Below, one piece after another: positions 44,309 to 55,924 of a stretch of 64,000 nucleotides of DNA. Each line of letters begins with the position of its first letter. Position 1 is the stretch's first letter. Location of the stretch: positions 186,001 to 250,000 of the forward strand of contig DASSNU010000020.1 in assembly GCA_035701265.1 (NCBI GenBank). Reading direction: 5' to 3'. The translations under genes and the position numbers were made by a program. Origin of the DNA: DASSNU01 sp035701265. Lineage in GTDB: Bacteria > Gemmatimonadota > Gemmatimonadetes > Gemmatimonadales > Gemmatimonadaceae. Below the pieces are notes generated by a model. It did no database searches and had not been told where the DNA came from. It worked only from the letters and a program-made list of their open reading frames with translations.

Positions 44309-45061
44309 GTGACGTCATCCACCCCTCCGACCCCGAGTGCAGAGGGAGCGCCGGCGGAGAAGCCGGTGAGCCGGTGGGAGGATCTGGTCGACATCTTCGT
44401 GTCACCGGCCGAGCTGTTCGAGCGGCGGAAGAACAGCAGCCCGTGGTTCCCGCTCATCGTGGCCGCAGTCGTGTCGTTCGCACTGTTCCTCGCCACGCGG
44501 CCGCTCTTGCAGCCCATCTACGACGTGATGGGCGACAAGATGATGGCTGCGGCGCAGCAGGCCGGCCGGCAGGTGACGCCGGAGCAAATGGAGCGCGGCC
44601 GCACCATCGGCACGTGGATCGCCGCCGCCTCTCAGTTGGTGGTGATTCCGATCACTATCGCCATCACCGGCTTCGTCCTCTGGATCGTCGGCAAGCTGGT
44701 GGATGCCAGGGAGTCACTCGGCGCCGCGATCATGGTTTGTGCGTTCGCCTTCTTCCCACGTCTGCTGTCTTGGGTGGCCCTGGGGATCGAAGGCGTGCTC
44801 ATGGACATCTCGCACGCGACCTTGATCTCGATCGGATTCAGTGCGGCCCGTTTCGCCGGCACGGGAACGTCACCGGTGGTCCTCGCACTTCTGAGCCGCG
44901 TCGATCTTTTCATCATCTGGACCACCATCCTGCTCGCCATCGGGCTGTCCATCACCGGACGCATCTCGCGTGGACGTGCGGCGATCGCGGCGATCGTCGT
45001 CTGGCTGTTGGGCGCGATACCACCGATGTTCACGGCGCTCTCCGGCAGGTCGCCCATGTGA
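44309..45061 (+). CDS. Yip1-family membrane protein
   Basis: A 250-residue protein. GTG 44309 has GGGAGG 7 bases upstream. A charged N-terminus (1-45, RWEDLVDIFVSPAELFERRK) is typical of bacterial Yip1/DUF1282 proteins. About five membrane helices follow (WFPLIVAAVVSFALFLAT; ASQLVVIPITIAITGFVLWIVG; and others). The function is unknown; Yip1 proteins elsewhere act in membrane traffic. Confidence 0.83.
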   Translation: MTSSTPPTPSAEGAPAEKPVSRWEDLVDIFVSPAELFERRKNSSPWFPLIVAAVVSFALFLATRPLLQPIYDVMGDKMMAAAQQAGRQVTPEQMERGRTIGTWIAAASQLVVIPITIAITGFVLWIVGKLVDARESLGAAIMVCAFAFFPRLLSWVALGIEGVLMDISHATLISIGFSAARFAGTGTSPVVLALLSRVDLFIIWTTILLAIGLSITGRISRGRAAIAAIVVWLLGAIPPMFTALSGRSPM

Positions 45062-45133
45062 TCTCGGCCCGCCGCGCCCGATCATGCCGGCGCGCGTGGG
45101 TGTGAGATCCGCTGAAGAGATGGCGGGCAACGA

Positions 45134-45169
45134 AACGAGCCGCGCGGGATATGGTCCGCGCGGCTCGTT
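45134..45169. terminator. Bidirectional terminator between yip1 and acyl-CoA dehydrogenase genes
   Basis: A perfect 14-bp stem pairs 45134-45147 with 45156-45169 around an 8-base loop, followed by CTCGTTACT. It lies in the 258-bp gap between convergent genes, which otherwise shows no gene. Confidence 0.72.
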
Positions 45170-45319
45170 CTCGTTACTCGGAGGCGACGTTTGCCACCGC
45201 ATGAGTGGGAGATCGGCCTCGTCGCCGCGGCGAGCTCGGCACGCTTGGAATGGCGCGCGCTCCGTCGGTTCACGACGGAGCTGTCATCGCCTCACCGCCC
45301 GCGCGGCAGGCGCTTCCCC

Positions 45320-46486
45320 CTACTTCAACAGCAACTTCGCGATCGTCTGCAACTGCATGTTGGACGTCCCCTCGTAGATCGCGCCGATCTTCGCGTCGCG
45401 GTAGAACTTCTCCACGGGGTAGTCCTTGGTGTACCCGTAGCCGCCGTACAGCTCCACGCACAGCGACGTCACGCGCTCCGCCACCTGTGAGGCGAACAGC
45501 TTGGCCATCGCCGCTTCCTGCGTGAACGGCTGGCCGGCGTCCTTGAGCCGCGACGCGTTGTACACCATGAGCCGTGCCGCCTCCAGCTCGGTGGCCGCTT
45601 GTGCCAACTGGAACTGCACCGCCTGGAAATCGGCGATCGGCTTCCCGAACTGCTGGCGCTCCTTCACGTAGCTCACCGCCGCCTGCAGCGCGCCTCCGGC
45701 AACGCCGATCATCTGCGCGCCGATCCCGATCCGCCCCTCGTTCAGCGTCTCGATCGCCACCTTGTATCCCTGTCCCACGGGACCGAGGACGTTGTCCTCC
45801 GGTACCTCGCACCCGTCCAGGATGAGCTCCGTGGTGCTCGAGGCGCGGATGCCGAGCTTGTCTTCCTTCTTCCCCACCGCGAAGCCGGGGAAGTCGCGCT
45901 CCACGATGAACGCCGTGATCCCCTTGTAGCCGGCCTCGGGGTTGGCGTTGGCGAAGATGATGTAGACCCCCGCCTCCGCACCGTTCGTGATCCACAGCTT
46001 GCGCCCGTTGAGGATCCACCGGTCGCTGCGCTTCTCCGCGCGCGCGGCCATCCCGAAGGCGTCCGAGCCGGAGCCCGGCTCCGACAGCGCGTACGCGCCG
46101 ACCGTCCCGCTCGTCAGTCTGGTGAGATACTTCTCCCGCTGCGCGTCGCTGCCGTACCGGTACAGCGGGTAGTTGACGAGCGTGTTCTGCACGTCCACCA
46201 GGATGGCCGCGGAGGCATCCACGCGGCTCAACGCCTCGACGGCAAGGGTGACCATGAGCAGCGAGCCTTCAGCGCCCCCGTACCGCTCCGGTACCTCGAT
46301 CCCCATGAGCCCCAACTCGAACATGGCCGGGAAGAGCGCGGGATCGAGCCTGGACGCGCGCTCCATCTCCTGCACGCGCGGGCGCACCTCTTCCTCGGCA
46401 AAGCCGGCCACGGCGTCGCGGAACATGATCTCCTCGTCGGAGAGCATGGTCAGCGCGGGGCGGCTGACTGTAAGTTCGGTCGACAT
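45320..46486 (-). CDS. Acyl-CoA dehydrogenase
   Basis: A 388-residue flavoenzyme of fatty-acid or branched-chain oxidation. Motifs are AYALSEPGSGSDAFGM, WITNGAEAGVYIIFA, GIRASSTTELILDGCEVP and QQFGKPIADFQAVQFQLA. The catalytic Glu is in IYEGTSNMQ near the C-terminus, the position used by short- and medium-chain enzymes. ATG 46486 is used; the longer frame adds no conserved sequence. No other beta-oxidation gene is adjacent. Confidence 0.95.
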   Translation of the reverse strand: MSTELTVSRPALTMLSDEEIMFRDAVAGFAEEEVRPRVQEMERASRLDPALFPAMFELGLMGIEVPERYGGAEGSLLMVTLAVEALSRVDASAAILVDVQNTLVNYPLYRYGSDAQREKYLTRLTSGTVGAYALSEPGSGSDAFGMAARAEKRSDRWILNGRKLWITNGAEAGVYIIFANANPEAGYKGITAFIVERDFPGFAVGKKEDKLGIRASSTTELILDGCEVPEDNVLGPVGQGYKVAIETLNEGRIGIGAQMIGVAGGALQAAVSYVKERQQFGKPIADFQAVQFQLAQAATELEAARLMVYNASRLKDAGQPFTQEAAMAKLFASQVAERVTSLCVELYGGYGYTKDYPVEKFYRDAKIGAIYEGTSNMQLQTIAKLLLK

Positions 46487-46603
46487 GCCACCGAAGATAA
46501 CACGCCAGCTCACCCCGGGCGACGCAGCCCGCCACGGCCGCGGCACGATGCCCCGCCACGATGACGCGGTGTCGTGGCCGCCCCATCCGGGCGCACCGCG
46601 CGG

Positions 46604-47863
46604 ATGACGTCACCATCGCTCGTGGTCGCCGCCGGCGCGCGAGCGCGGCACGCGGCGCGCCAGCTCTGGACCTCCCCCGCGCTGCGTGTCGCTGCCGTGC
46701 ACGCCGCGTCGGGGGCGGCGTTCGCGCTCGGTAACCTGCTGCTCGCGCGCGTGCTGGCTCCCGCGGAGTACGGGAGCTTCTCGCTGGTCGTGGCGCTGCT
46801 CAACGTCACCGTAGGCCTCGCTCCACTCGGTGCCGACGGGGCCGTGAACCGCCGGACCATCGATCCCGGCTTCCGGCTCTTCCGGCGTGTCGCGGTGAGC
46901 TCGGTACTGGTGGGAGGCGTGACGGCCGCGATCGCGCGCTGGATCTATCCCTCCCTCGATCGCGCGCTGCTCCCGCTCCTGTGGGTGGCCATCGCCTTCG
47001 GTGGTTTGAACGTCGTATCGGCCGCGCTCTTTCAGAGCCTCCACCGCTTTCGCGTCTCCCTCGTGCTTCTGCAGACGGTGAACCTGGCCGTCGCGACGGC
47101 GGCCGTCGTCACCGCCGCCACCGGCTTGCGGCGCGCGGACGTGGCGGTGGCGTTCATTGGCGTGGCGTTCCTGTTCTCCGCCGCGTACGGGTGGGGACGT
47201 CTGCGCCGGCAGCATCGCGTGCCGCGCGAGCGGCGCGATCGGTACCTGTGGGGGGAGTCGCTGTCGTTCGTCGGACTCCAGGCGAGCGCGGCGCTCCTGA
47301 GCCAGCTCGAGCGGTTGGTCGCGGGGCGTGCGCTGGGGTTGGCGGAGCTCGCGACCTACAGCGTGCTCGCCGCCATCGGCACGTCACCATTCCGCATGCT
47401 GCGCATGGGGATCGGCTACACGCTGCTCCCGCGCTTGCGTGCCGCGGCGTCCGCGCGCGACCGTCGCCGGCTGGTGCGCCGCGAGCTCATCACGGTGGCC
47501 TCGGTGGTGGCCGTCGGATCGGTGGCGGTCTGGTTTCTCACGCCGGTGCTGCTGGACGTCATCGTGCCGGGAAAGTACGTCATTCCCGGTGTGCTCCTCT
47601 TCGCCGCCATCGTGACCGGCGTGCTCAAGGCAGGAGAGGCGTTCCCGCGCGGCGTCGTGAATGCGCTCGCGTCGCCGCGGGAGCTGGCGTGGCTGAACGG
47701 TGTCGGGTGGGTGGCGATCGCGAGCGGTGTGGCGGCAGCGGCGTGGGCGGCCCGCTGGGGGCTCACCGGGATCGTCTATGGCGCCGGGGTCGGGTGGATC
47801 ATCCGGATGAGCGTCTCATCCGTCATCGCCGTTCGTCACCTTCGCGATCCGCGTCCGCGCTGA
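46604..47863 (+). CDS. Polysaccharide (O-antigen-type) flippase
   Basis: A 419-residue membrane protein with about 12 helices of the Wzx/MOP type. The N-terminal signature is FALGNLLLARVLAPAEYGSFSLVVALLN. SFVGLQASAALLSQLERLVAGRALG marks the mid-repeat. Start ATG 46604 is used; GTG 46574 is possible. It overlaps the convergent cbiX gene by 41 bp. The sugar locus it serves is not adjacent; the exopolysaccharide operon begins about 12 kb away. Confidence 0.87.
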   Translation: MTSPSLVVAAGARARHAARQLWTSPALRVAAVHAASGAAFALGNLLLARVLAPAEYGSFSLVVALLNVTVGLAPLGADGAVNRRTIDPGFRLFRRVAVSSVLVGGVTAAIARWIYPSLDRALLPLLWVAIAFGGLNVVSAALFQSLHRFRVSLVLLQTVNLAVATAAVVTAATGLRRADVAVAFIGVAFLFSAAYGWGRLRRQHRVPRERRDRYLWGESLSFVGLQASAALLSQLERLVAGRALGLAELATYSVLAAIGTSPFRMLRMGIGYTLLPRLRAAASARDRRRLVRRELITVASVVAVGSVAVWFLTPVLLDVIVPGKYVIPGVLLFAAIVTGVLKAGEAFPRGVVNALASPRELAWLNGVGWVAIASGVAAAAWAARWGLTGIVYGAGVGWIIRMSVSSVIAVRHLRDPRPR

Positions 47864-48347
47864 CGCGCGTGAGCTCCGGCGTCGTCGCGTCGTCTCCTCT
47901 GGCGCGGCAGCCTGCGCCGCAGTAGTCGTGCGGCGCGCCGGCCGGTCGCGTGCAGCCGCACTCCCCCGCGGGCGCCGGGCACGCCACCGCCACGTCCGCG
48001 CGTTCCAGGATGACCTCCGCCAACTTGTCGCTCACGCCGAACGCGCTCGTCACCCGAAAGCGCACGCCGGGGTAGCGCGCGGCCGCCTCGCTCACCATGC
48101 GCGGGATGTCGCGCGTGGAGTGCTTGCCCGGTGAGAGCATGTACGGGAACGCGATCACGTCGGTCGCGCCCCCCTCCACGCACGCGGCGAATCCTTCGGC
48201 GATCGACGGCGCCGCGAGCTCCATGTGCGCCACGCGCACCAGCACGGTCGGGCCCGCCATGGCCTGCACCAGCGTGCCGACGCATTCCAACATCCGGTTG
48301 GCCTCGTCGCGCACCGAGCCATGGTCGATGATGAGAATCGCCTTCAT
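47823..48347 (-). CDS. cbiX: Sirohydrochlorin cobalto/ferrochelatase, CbiX-like, with Cys-rich tail
   Basis: A 174-residue short-form chelatase. Metal-binding His residues are in ILIIDHGSVRDEANR and PYMLSPGKHSTRDIP. It inserts Co2+ (or Fe2+) into sirohydrochlorin, an early step of cobalamin or siroheme synthesis. After about residue 130 a tail holds five cysteines (CPAPAGECGCTR, DYCGAGC), possibly binding metal or Fe-S. It lies downstream of the B12-dependent methionine synthase genes. A hairpin covers its ribosome site. Confidence 0.85.
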   Translation of the reverse strand: MKAILIIDHGSVRDEANRMLECVGTLVQAMAGPTVLVRVAHMELAAPSIAEGFAACVEGGATDVIAFPYMLSPGKHSTRDIPRMVSEAAARYPGVRFRVTSAFGVSDKLAEVILERADVAVACPAPAGECGCTRPAGAPHDYCGAGCRARGDDATTPELTRVSADADREGDERR

Positions 48348-48401
48348 GGCGCGCGCTCCACGGCGCGCACCGCCGGGCGCCCGTGCGCCGTGGCGCGCGC
48401 C
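48348..48401 (-). promoter_or_regulatory. Hairpin enclosing the cbiX ribosome site
   Basis: Outer stem 48348-48356 with 48393-48401 (9 bp) and inner stem 48359-48366 with 48385-48392 (8 bp), with a two-base bulge. On the minus strand the GTGGAG ribosome site, 6-7 bases before ATG 48347, is inside the stem. Folding would hide it and could make cbiX translation depend on coupling or a factor. Confidence 0.5.
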
Positions 48402-48486
48402 GAGCATTGAGCACGCGCCGGCGTGAAGTCCGGAGCACGCGTACGCGCCGAGCCCGAAACACGTGTCGCGTGGCGGTGATGACGCA

Positions 48487-50501
<2,015 letters not shown>

Positions 50502-50505
<4 letters not shown>

Positions 50506-53500
50506 CCGGTGCGCCCTCCCACGCGTGCCGCTTTCTGCTGCACGGCCGGCTCCGTCGCGTCTACCGCAGCCCCGGTGTTCGCGCGTGCCACGTCATCACG
50601 TCCGTCCACCGCCGCGGCGCGCGGCGCGCCGTCGCGCACCGCGAAGTACTTCGCGGCCGGATGGTGCACCACGAGCGCGGCCGTCGATTGTTCCGGAATG
50701 AGCTGATACGCGGCGCTGAATTCCATCCCGAGCGCCTCCGCCGCCGGGAGCAACCGGAAGAGCGTCGCATGACCGTCCAGCTCCGGACACGCGGGATATC
50801 CCCACGAGTAGCGCTTGCCCCCCCCCTGCGCGAGCGGCACGCCCAGCTCGCGACGCACACGACGGTGCATCCACTCGGCCACCGCCTCCGCCGCTTCCAC
50901 GCCCAGCCCGTGCAGGTAGTACGCCTCGCTGTACTCGCCGCGCTGCTGCAGCGCGTCGAACCGCCGCGTGGCCTCGTCGCCGACCGTCACGATCTGGAAC
51001 GCGGCCACGTCCACCTCCTCGCTCTCCACGCTGCGAAAGTAGTCGGCCAGGCAGAGATGCTCGCGACCAGCCTGCCGCGGAAAGACGAAGCGCGCGATCT
51101 CGCGCAGCGAGCCGCCGTCGCTGCTGTACGCCGCGGGGTCGTACACCACCAGTGCGTTGCCCGACGACTGCACGGGGAAGTAGCCGTACACCGCCCGCGG
51201 CGCGAGCCACCCGTCGCGCTTGGCGCTCGCGCACAACCGCTCCAGCACGGGACGGAACTCCGATTGCACGGTGGCCTCGTACTGTGCCCCCGATCCGCGT
51301 GCGCCCCACTGCAGCCGGAACAGCTCATCCAGATCGAGGAGCTCCAGCACGTCGTCGAGCGGGATGTCGCGCAGCACGCGCGTCCCCCAGAACGGTGGAA
51401 CCGGAACGGGGTTGTCCGACGCCACCGCGCTGCGGACGCTGTCACCCGCCTCCGCGCCGGCGGCCATGTCCTTCCCCACGGCGCTTCGGAGAAAGACATC
51501 CTCGCGCGCTTCGTGCAGCACGCGCTCGGTGAGCGCCGCACGGCGCGCGTCGTCCACCAGCGCCTCGATCGTCTCCAGTCCCTCGAACGCATCCTTGCAG
51601 TAGAAGACGCCGGGCGCGTACGGACGCTCGCCATCCACGAACAGCGCGCGCCGCCCGAAGCGCCGGTTGATCGCCGCCCCGCCGATGAGCACCGGGACGG
51701 ACAGCCCACGCCGATCGAGCTCCTGCACGCAGATCGGCATCTGCTTGGAGGTGCTCACCAGCAGCGCCGACAGCCCGATCGCATCCGCGCCCACCTCCAC
51801 CGCGCGGTCGATGATCGTGTTCACCGGCACCTGCTTCCCCAGGTCGTGAACCGTGTAGCCGTTGTTCGAGAGGATGGTGTTGACGAGCGACTTCCCGATG
51901 TCGTGCACGTCACCGTAGACGGTGGCCAGCACGACCGTCCCCTTGGTGTGTCCCTCGGTGCGCTCGAGAAACTGTTCCAGATGACGGACCGCGCGCTTCA
52001 TCACCTCGGCCGACTGGAGCACGAAGGGCAGGATGAGCTCGCCGGCACCGAAGCGGTCGCCCACCTCCTTCATGGCCGGGAGCAACACGTCGTTGAGCAG
52101 CCGCACCGGTTCGGTGCGCACTCCCGCCGCGTCGAGCAGCTCCTCGATCCCCTCCTTCTTGCGGTGCACGATCTGCCAGTGGATGCGCTCCTCGGCGGTC
52201 ATGCCAGCGGTGGCATCCACCGCGCTCTCGTCCGCGCCCGCTGCGCTGCCCGCGCTCACGCCGACGCCCTCGATGAACCGCTGCAGCGCGTCCGGATGCC
52301 GGTTGAACACCAGATCGTCCGCCAGCGCACGCTCGCGGTCGGCGAGCTCGCCGTATGGGCGCACGTGCGCGGGGTTGACGATCGCGAGATCCAGCCCGGC
52401 CTGAACGCAGTGATGCAGGAAGACGGAGTTGAGCACTGCGCGCGCCGTCGGCGTGAGCCCGAAGCTCACGTTCGAGACGCCCAGGATGGTGAAGACGCCG
52501 GGGAGCTCGCGCTTGATCGCGCGGATCCCCTCGATGGTCTCGTGCGCGGAGTCCACCCACTCGCGCTCGCCGGTAGCGAGCGTGAAGGTGAGCGCGTCGA
52601 AGATCAGATCCTCCGGCGCCAGGCCGTACTCGCGCACGGCGATGTCGTGGATGCGGCGCGCCACCTCGAGCTTGCGCTCGCACGTCTTGGCCATCCCCTG
52701 CTCGTCGATGGTGAGCGCCACTACCGCCGCGCCGTGTCGCTTGACGAGTGGGAGCACCGCGGCCATCCGCTCGCGCCCGTTCTCCATGTTGATCGAATTC
52801 ACGATCGCGCGCCCGGGCACGTGCTCGAGCGCGCGCGCGATCACGGCCGGCTCGGTGGAGTCGATCATGAGCGGCGCCTCGACGCTCATCGAGAGGAGCT
52901 TCGCCACGCGCGCCATCTGCTCGGCCTCATCGCTCCGCTCCGTGAGCGCCACGCACACGTCCAGCACGTGCGCGCCCGAGTCCACCTGCTCGCGCGCCAC
53001 CTCCACGATGCCGTCGTAGTCCTCATCGAGCAGGAGGCGCTTCACGCGGCGCGAGCCCTGCGCGTTCACACGCTCTCCGACCAGCAGCGGGGGCGGGTCC
53101 TGGTGCAGCGTGATGGCGCGCATGGCCGACGACACGCGCGGAGCGTGCGCCGTGGCGCGGCGGTGCGCGGTGCCGACGCCATCACTCCGCGTTCCGGCGG
53201 CCGAGCTCGTCTCCTCCACCTGCCGCACCGCTTCGACGACCGCGGCCAGGTGCGCGGGGGTGGTGCCGCAGCATCCCCCCACCACGCGGACGCCGAAGTC
53301 GCGCACGAACTCGGCAAGCGCGGCCGCCATGGGCGCCGGCTCGAGCGGATACACCGCTTCGCCTTCCCCCGTGTTGATGGGGAGCCCCGCGTTCGGGATG
53401 CACGACACCGGTCTCCGCGCGTGCGCGCTCAGGAAGCGCACCGGCTCGCGCATGTGCTCGGGGCCGGTGGAGCAGTTGAGCCCGATCACGTCGGCACCCA

Positions 53501-54188
53501 GTGCGTCCAGCGTGGTCATCGCGCTCGCGATGTCGGTGCCGAGAAGCATCCGGCCGCTCGTGTCCAGCGTGACCTGTGCTTGCACGGGGACGCGATGCCC
53601 CAGCTCGGCGAACAGCCGCTCGAAGCCGGCGAGCGCCGCTTTCACCTCCAGGATGTCCTGCGACGTCTCGACCAGGAGGACATCCACGCCTCCCTCCACC
53701 AGCGCGCGTGCCTGCTGGTAGAAGTTCTCACTCAGCTCGTCGAACGAGATGGCCGACAGCACCGGGTCATCGCTCGACGGGAGCATGCCGGTGGGACCGA
53801 TGGAGCCGGCTACGAAGCGCGGGCGGTCCGGGGTGGCGTAGCGCGCGCAGGCGTCGCGCGCGAGTCGTGCGGCGCGAACGTTCAACTCGTGCGTGATGTC
53901 CTTCAGCCCCCACTCGGCCAGCCGGCGCGGCGTGCTCTGGAAGGTGCACGTCTCCACCACGTCGCACCCGACGGCGAGAAACGACTCGTGGATCCCGCGA
54001 ATCACGTCCGGGCGCGTCATCACGAGGTAGTCGTTGCACCCCTCCGTGGCCGCGCCGCCGAAATCCGCGGCGGTGAGTGCGTGGCGCTGGATGTTCGTCC
54101 CCATGGCGCCATCGAAGATGAGCACGCGCTGCTCGAGGGCGGCCAGGTAGGGCGAGCGGTGTGGTGTGCGTTGGAGCTTCTGCGTCAT
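50502..54188 (-). CDS. metH: Cobalamin-dependent methionine synthase
   Basis: A 1228-residue enzyme. Domains in order: homocysteine-binding (1-320; GLNCSTGPEHM, GGCCGTTP for Zn), pterin-binding (about 350-630; INSINMENGRERM, FTILGVSNVSFGL), cap plus B12-binding (about 650-880; DVHDIGKSLVNTIL with the cobalt-ligating His) and AdoMet activation (about 910-1190; GYPACPELDGHATLF). ATG 54188 is chosen over GTG 54227 because the GTG falls inside a terminator-like hairpin after a SAM-II aptamer. It transfers methyl from methyl-THF to homocysteine. Confidence 0.96.
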
Positions 54189-54198
54189 GATGCCATGC

Positions 54199-54233
54199 AA
54201 ACGAAAAGTGGCCCACGCGTCGGACACGGGGCC
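54199..54233 (-). terminator. Terminator-like hairpin after the SAM-II aptamer
   Basis: On the minus strand GGCCC pairs with GGGCC, then after one bulge CGTGT pairs with ACGCG around a CCG loop (54210-54233), followed by ACTTTTCGTTT. It lies between the aptamer and the metH ATG, so it can serve as the expression platform. Confidence 0.6.
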
Positions 54234-54287
54234 GGCGCTTTAGCGGAATGTTTAACGTGGCCGCAAGTTGCCTGAAATCGCCACGAT
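54234..54287 (-). ncRNA. SAM-II riboswitch upstream of metH
   Basis: The minus strand shows the conserved SAM-II elements in order: P1 5' arm CGTGGC (54285-54280), the GATTT loop, CTTGCGGCCACGTTAAACA containing the P1 3' arm GCCACG (54261-54256), then CGCTAAAG. A pseudoknot can form from GCGG (54265-54262) with CCGC (54246-54243), and GGC with GCC further out. This closely matches alphaproteobacterial metA-type SAM-II aptamers. Binding of SAM should lower metH expression, probably through the hairpin downstream. Confidence 0.88.
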
Positions 54288-54413
54288 CGATTGTCTGCGC
54301 GCCGCGGTGCCGCGTGCACCGGACTCGATGCCGTACGCTGGTGCCCGCGTGAAGCGCGCGCGGCGCGCTGTCTCAGAATCTACGATTCACCGCGCGTGCG
54401 GGCAACGGACCAT

Positions 54414-54824
54414 CTACGGCGCCCGCGGCTCCGGTGTGTCGCGACGATCGCCTCGCCCCGTCAGGCGCGCACGTTCCTCGATCCGGTTCACCAGCGCGAG
54501 CAGGCGGTGCCGCTCGAGTGGGAGCGTCAGCTCCGCCATCACGGCCCGTTGCAGCGACGCCGGCGGCGGCACGTCGGGCGCGTCTCCGGTGTGATAGAGC
54601 AGCAGCGCGCCACCCGTGGCGATCGGCAGGCGCAGCAGCGCGAGCGTGTCCTCCGTTGCCACGCCGCGCTCCGCCACGATCACCAGCGGGAGCGCACGCG
54701 GAGACGGCGGCACCGCATCGTGCGCGTCCGCAGCCACGTGCGGGACGTGTCCCGCTCCGGCGAGCGACCGGGCGAGCCCCTCCAGGAGCGCACCCTCACG
54801 GCCGATGAGGAGGACGTGTGCCAT
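54414..54824 (-). CDS. Degenerate receiver-like protein
   Basis: A 136-residue protein that reads like a response-regulator receiver: MAHVLLIGREGALLEGLARSL, then PLVIVAERG, ALLLYHTGD and ELTLPLERHRLLALVNRIEE. The acidic pair after beta-1 is missing (LIGREG), and the phospho-acceptor position has no Asp (VIVAERG). It is therefore a pseudo-receiver, if the fold is right. It starts 12 bases after the DUF167 gene, at the end of a yggT-DUF167 run. Confidence 0.6.
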   Translation of the reverse strand: MAHVLLIGREGALLEGLARSLAGAGHVPHVAADAHDAVPPSPRALPLVIVAERGVATEDTLALLRLPIATGGALLLYHTGDAPDVPPPASLQRAVMAELTLPLERHRLLALVNRIEERARLTGRGDRRDTPEPRAP

Positions 54825-54835
54825 AAACGTCGGCC

Positions 54836-55177
54836 CTAGGTGGAGGTGGTGGAGAGCAGCGCATGCACGCGCGCCGCGTCCACGCCGCGCACATCGATCA
54901 GTTTGGTGCGGGCGGTCGTTCCCGACCGGATCTGGACGGCGCCGCGCGGAACCTGCAAGAGCTCGGCCAGCAGGGCAACGAGCGCGGCGTTCGCGGCGCC
55001 ATCCACTGGCGGCGCGGTGAGCCGCACGGTGAGCGCGCCCGCGTGCACGCCCGACACGCCGGCCCGCGCGGCGCGCGGCTGCACGCGCACGCTGAACCGG
55101 ACGCCGTCACCGTGCGTCTGCACGACGAGCGCGCGCGCCGCAGGATCCAGGAGCGTGCGCCTGGCGTGCGCGCTCAC
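54836..55177 (-). CDS. DUF167 / YggU-family protein
   Basis: A 113-residue protein with family motifs VRVQPRAARAGVSGVH, LTVRLTAPPVDGAANAALVALLAELL and VQIRSGTTARTKLIDVRG. GTG 55177 has GGAG 8 bases upstream. It follows yggT by 28 bp, the classic YggT-YggU pairing. Biochemical function is unknown. Confidence 0.9.
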   Translation of the reverse strand: MSAHARRTLLDPAARALVVQTHGDGVRFSVRVQPRAARAGVSGVHAGALTVRLTAPPVDGAANAALVALLAELLQVPRGAVQIRSGTTARTKLIDVRGVDAARVHALLSTTST

Positions 55178-55205
55178 CGCACGGGCTCCGCAATCCGGCC
55201 GTCGC

Positions 55206-55826
55206 TCACGGCCCCCCCATGCCTCGCACGACGCTCGCGAGCAGCGAGAGGAGAAACCCTCCGACGAGCCAGAGAACGAGCCAGGCGACGAGCGGCGTGA
55301 TGTCGAGCATGCCGAACGGCGGGATCACGCGTCGCAGCGGGCGGAGCAGCCACTCGGTGAGCACCACCGACCAGCGGATCCACGGCGACCACTCCGAGAG
55401 CCGGAGCCACGACGCCACCACGCGTACCAGGAGCGCGAGCTGCAACACCTGGAGCGCCCAGCCGGCCAGGAGCAGGACGATGCCGCCCGGCCCCGCGGCG
55501 CCGGCGTATGCGAGTGCCGCGAGCTGGCCATGCAGGAACCCGAGCAACATGAGCAGCAGGATCCCGCCCACGACGACGAGCCCCACGAGCCACAGCGCCG
55601 CGCTCGACGGGAGACCCCCGGCGCGGACGATGCGCCGTTCCATCGGCGCAAGGAGCGGCTGGATGACACGGCGGTGCAGGCGTCCCACGGCGCCGAAGGG
55701 ACTCACGCGTCGCGTGCGCACCAGCCAATCGACGAGCGCGACGATGCCCGCCAGCACCGCGGCCGCCAGCACCACGAGGCGCATGATCGCGAGAAAGACC
55801 ACGAATCCACCCACAGCACTCGTCAC
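55206..55826 (-). CDS. YggT-family membrane protein
   Basis: A 206-residue protein with two YGGT units. Each has hydrophobic helices around LVRVVASWLRLSEWSPWIRW and LLRPLRRVIPPFGMLDITPLVAWLVLWLVGG; the first unit is more diverged. YggT proteins are linked to osmotic shock and cell-division zones. The start is GTG 55826, with several in-frame alternatives. Confidence 0.88.
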   Translation of the reverse strand: MTSAVGGFVVFLAIMRLVVLAAAVLAGIVALVDWLVRTRRVSPFGAVGRLHRRVIQPLLAPMERRIVRAGGLPSSAALWLVGLVVVGGILLLMLLGFLHGQLAALAYAGAAGPGGIVLLLAGWALQVLQLALLVRVVASWLRLSEWSPWIRWSVVLTEWLLRPLRRVIPPFGMLDITPLVAWLVLWLVGGFLLSLLASVVRGMGGP

Positions 55827-55924
55827 GCCGGTAAACTCGCCCGCTGCGGCGCGTGAGGGAAGAGGGAGCGCGCGCGAAATGCTGCACGGCGCCGTGCATC
55901 GCGCGCGACGGATGCCGCGGGCGA

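Noticed and set aside
54189..54227. GTG 54227 as the metH start
   Set aside because: It lies inside the hairpin that follows the SAM-II aptamer and has no ribosome site. The added 13 residues are not MetH-like.
50661..54275. A 1204-codon plus-strand open frame
   Set aside because: It is antisense to metH, with Arg/His-rich low-complexity sequence. The minus-strand MetH domains are unmistakable.
54189..54413. A cobalamin riboswitch upstream of metH
   Set aside because: No B12-box (GCCACTG-like) sequence or matching structure is present. The leader fits SAM-II instead.
55174..55899. A GTGA coupling between a 241-codon frame and the DUF167 gene
   Set aside because: That frame is a shadow of yggT, which ends at 55206. 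The real spacing to DUF167 is 28 bp.
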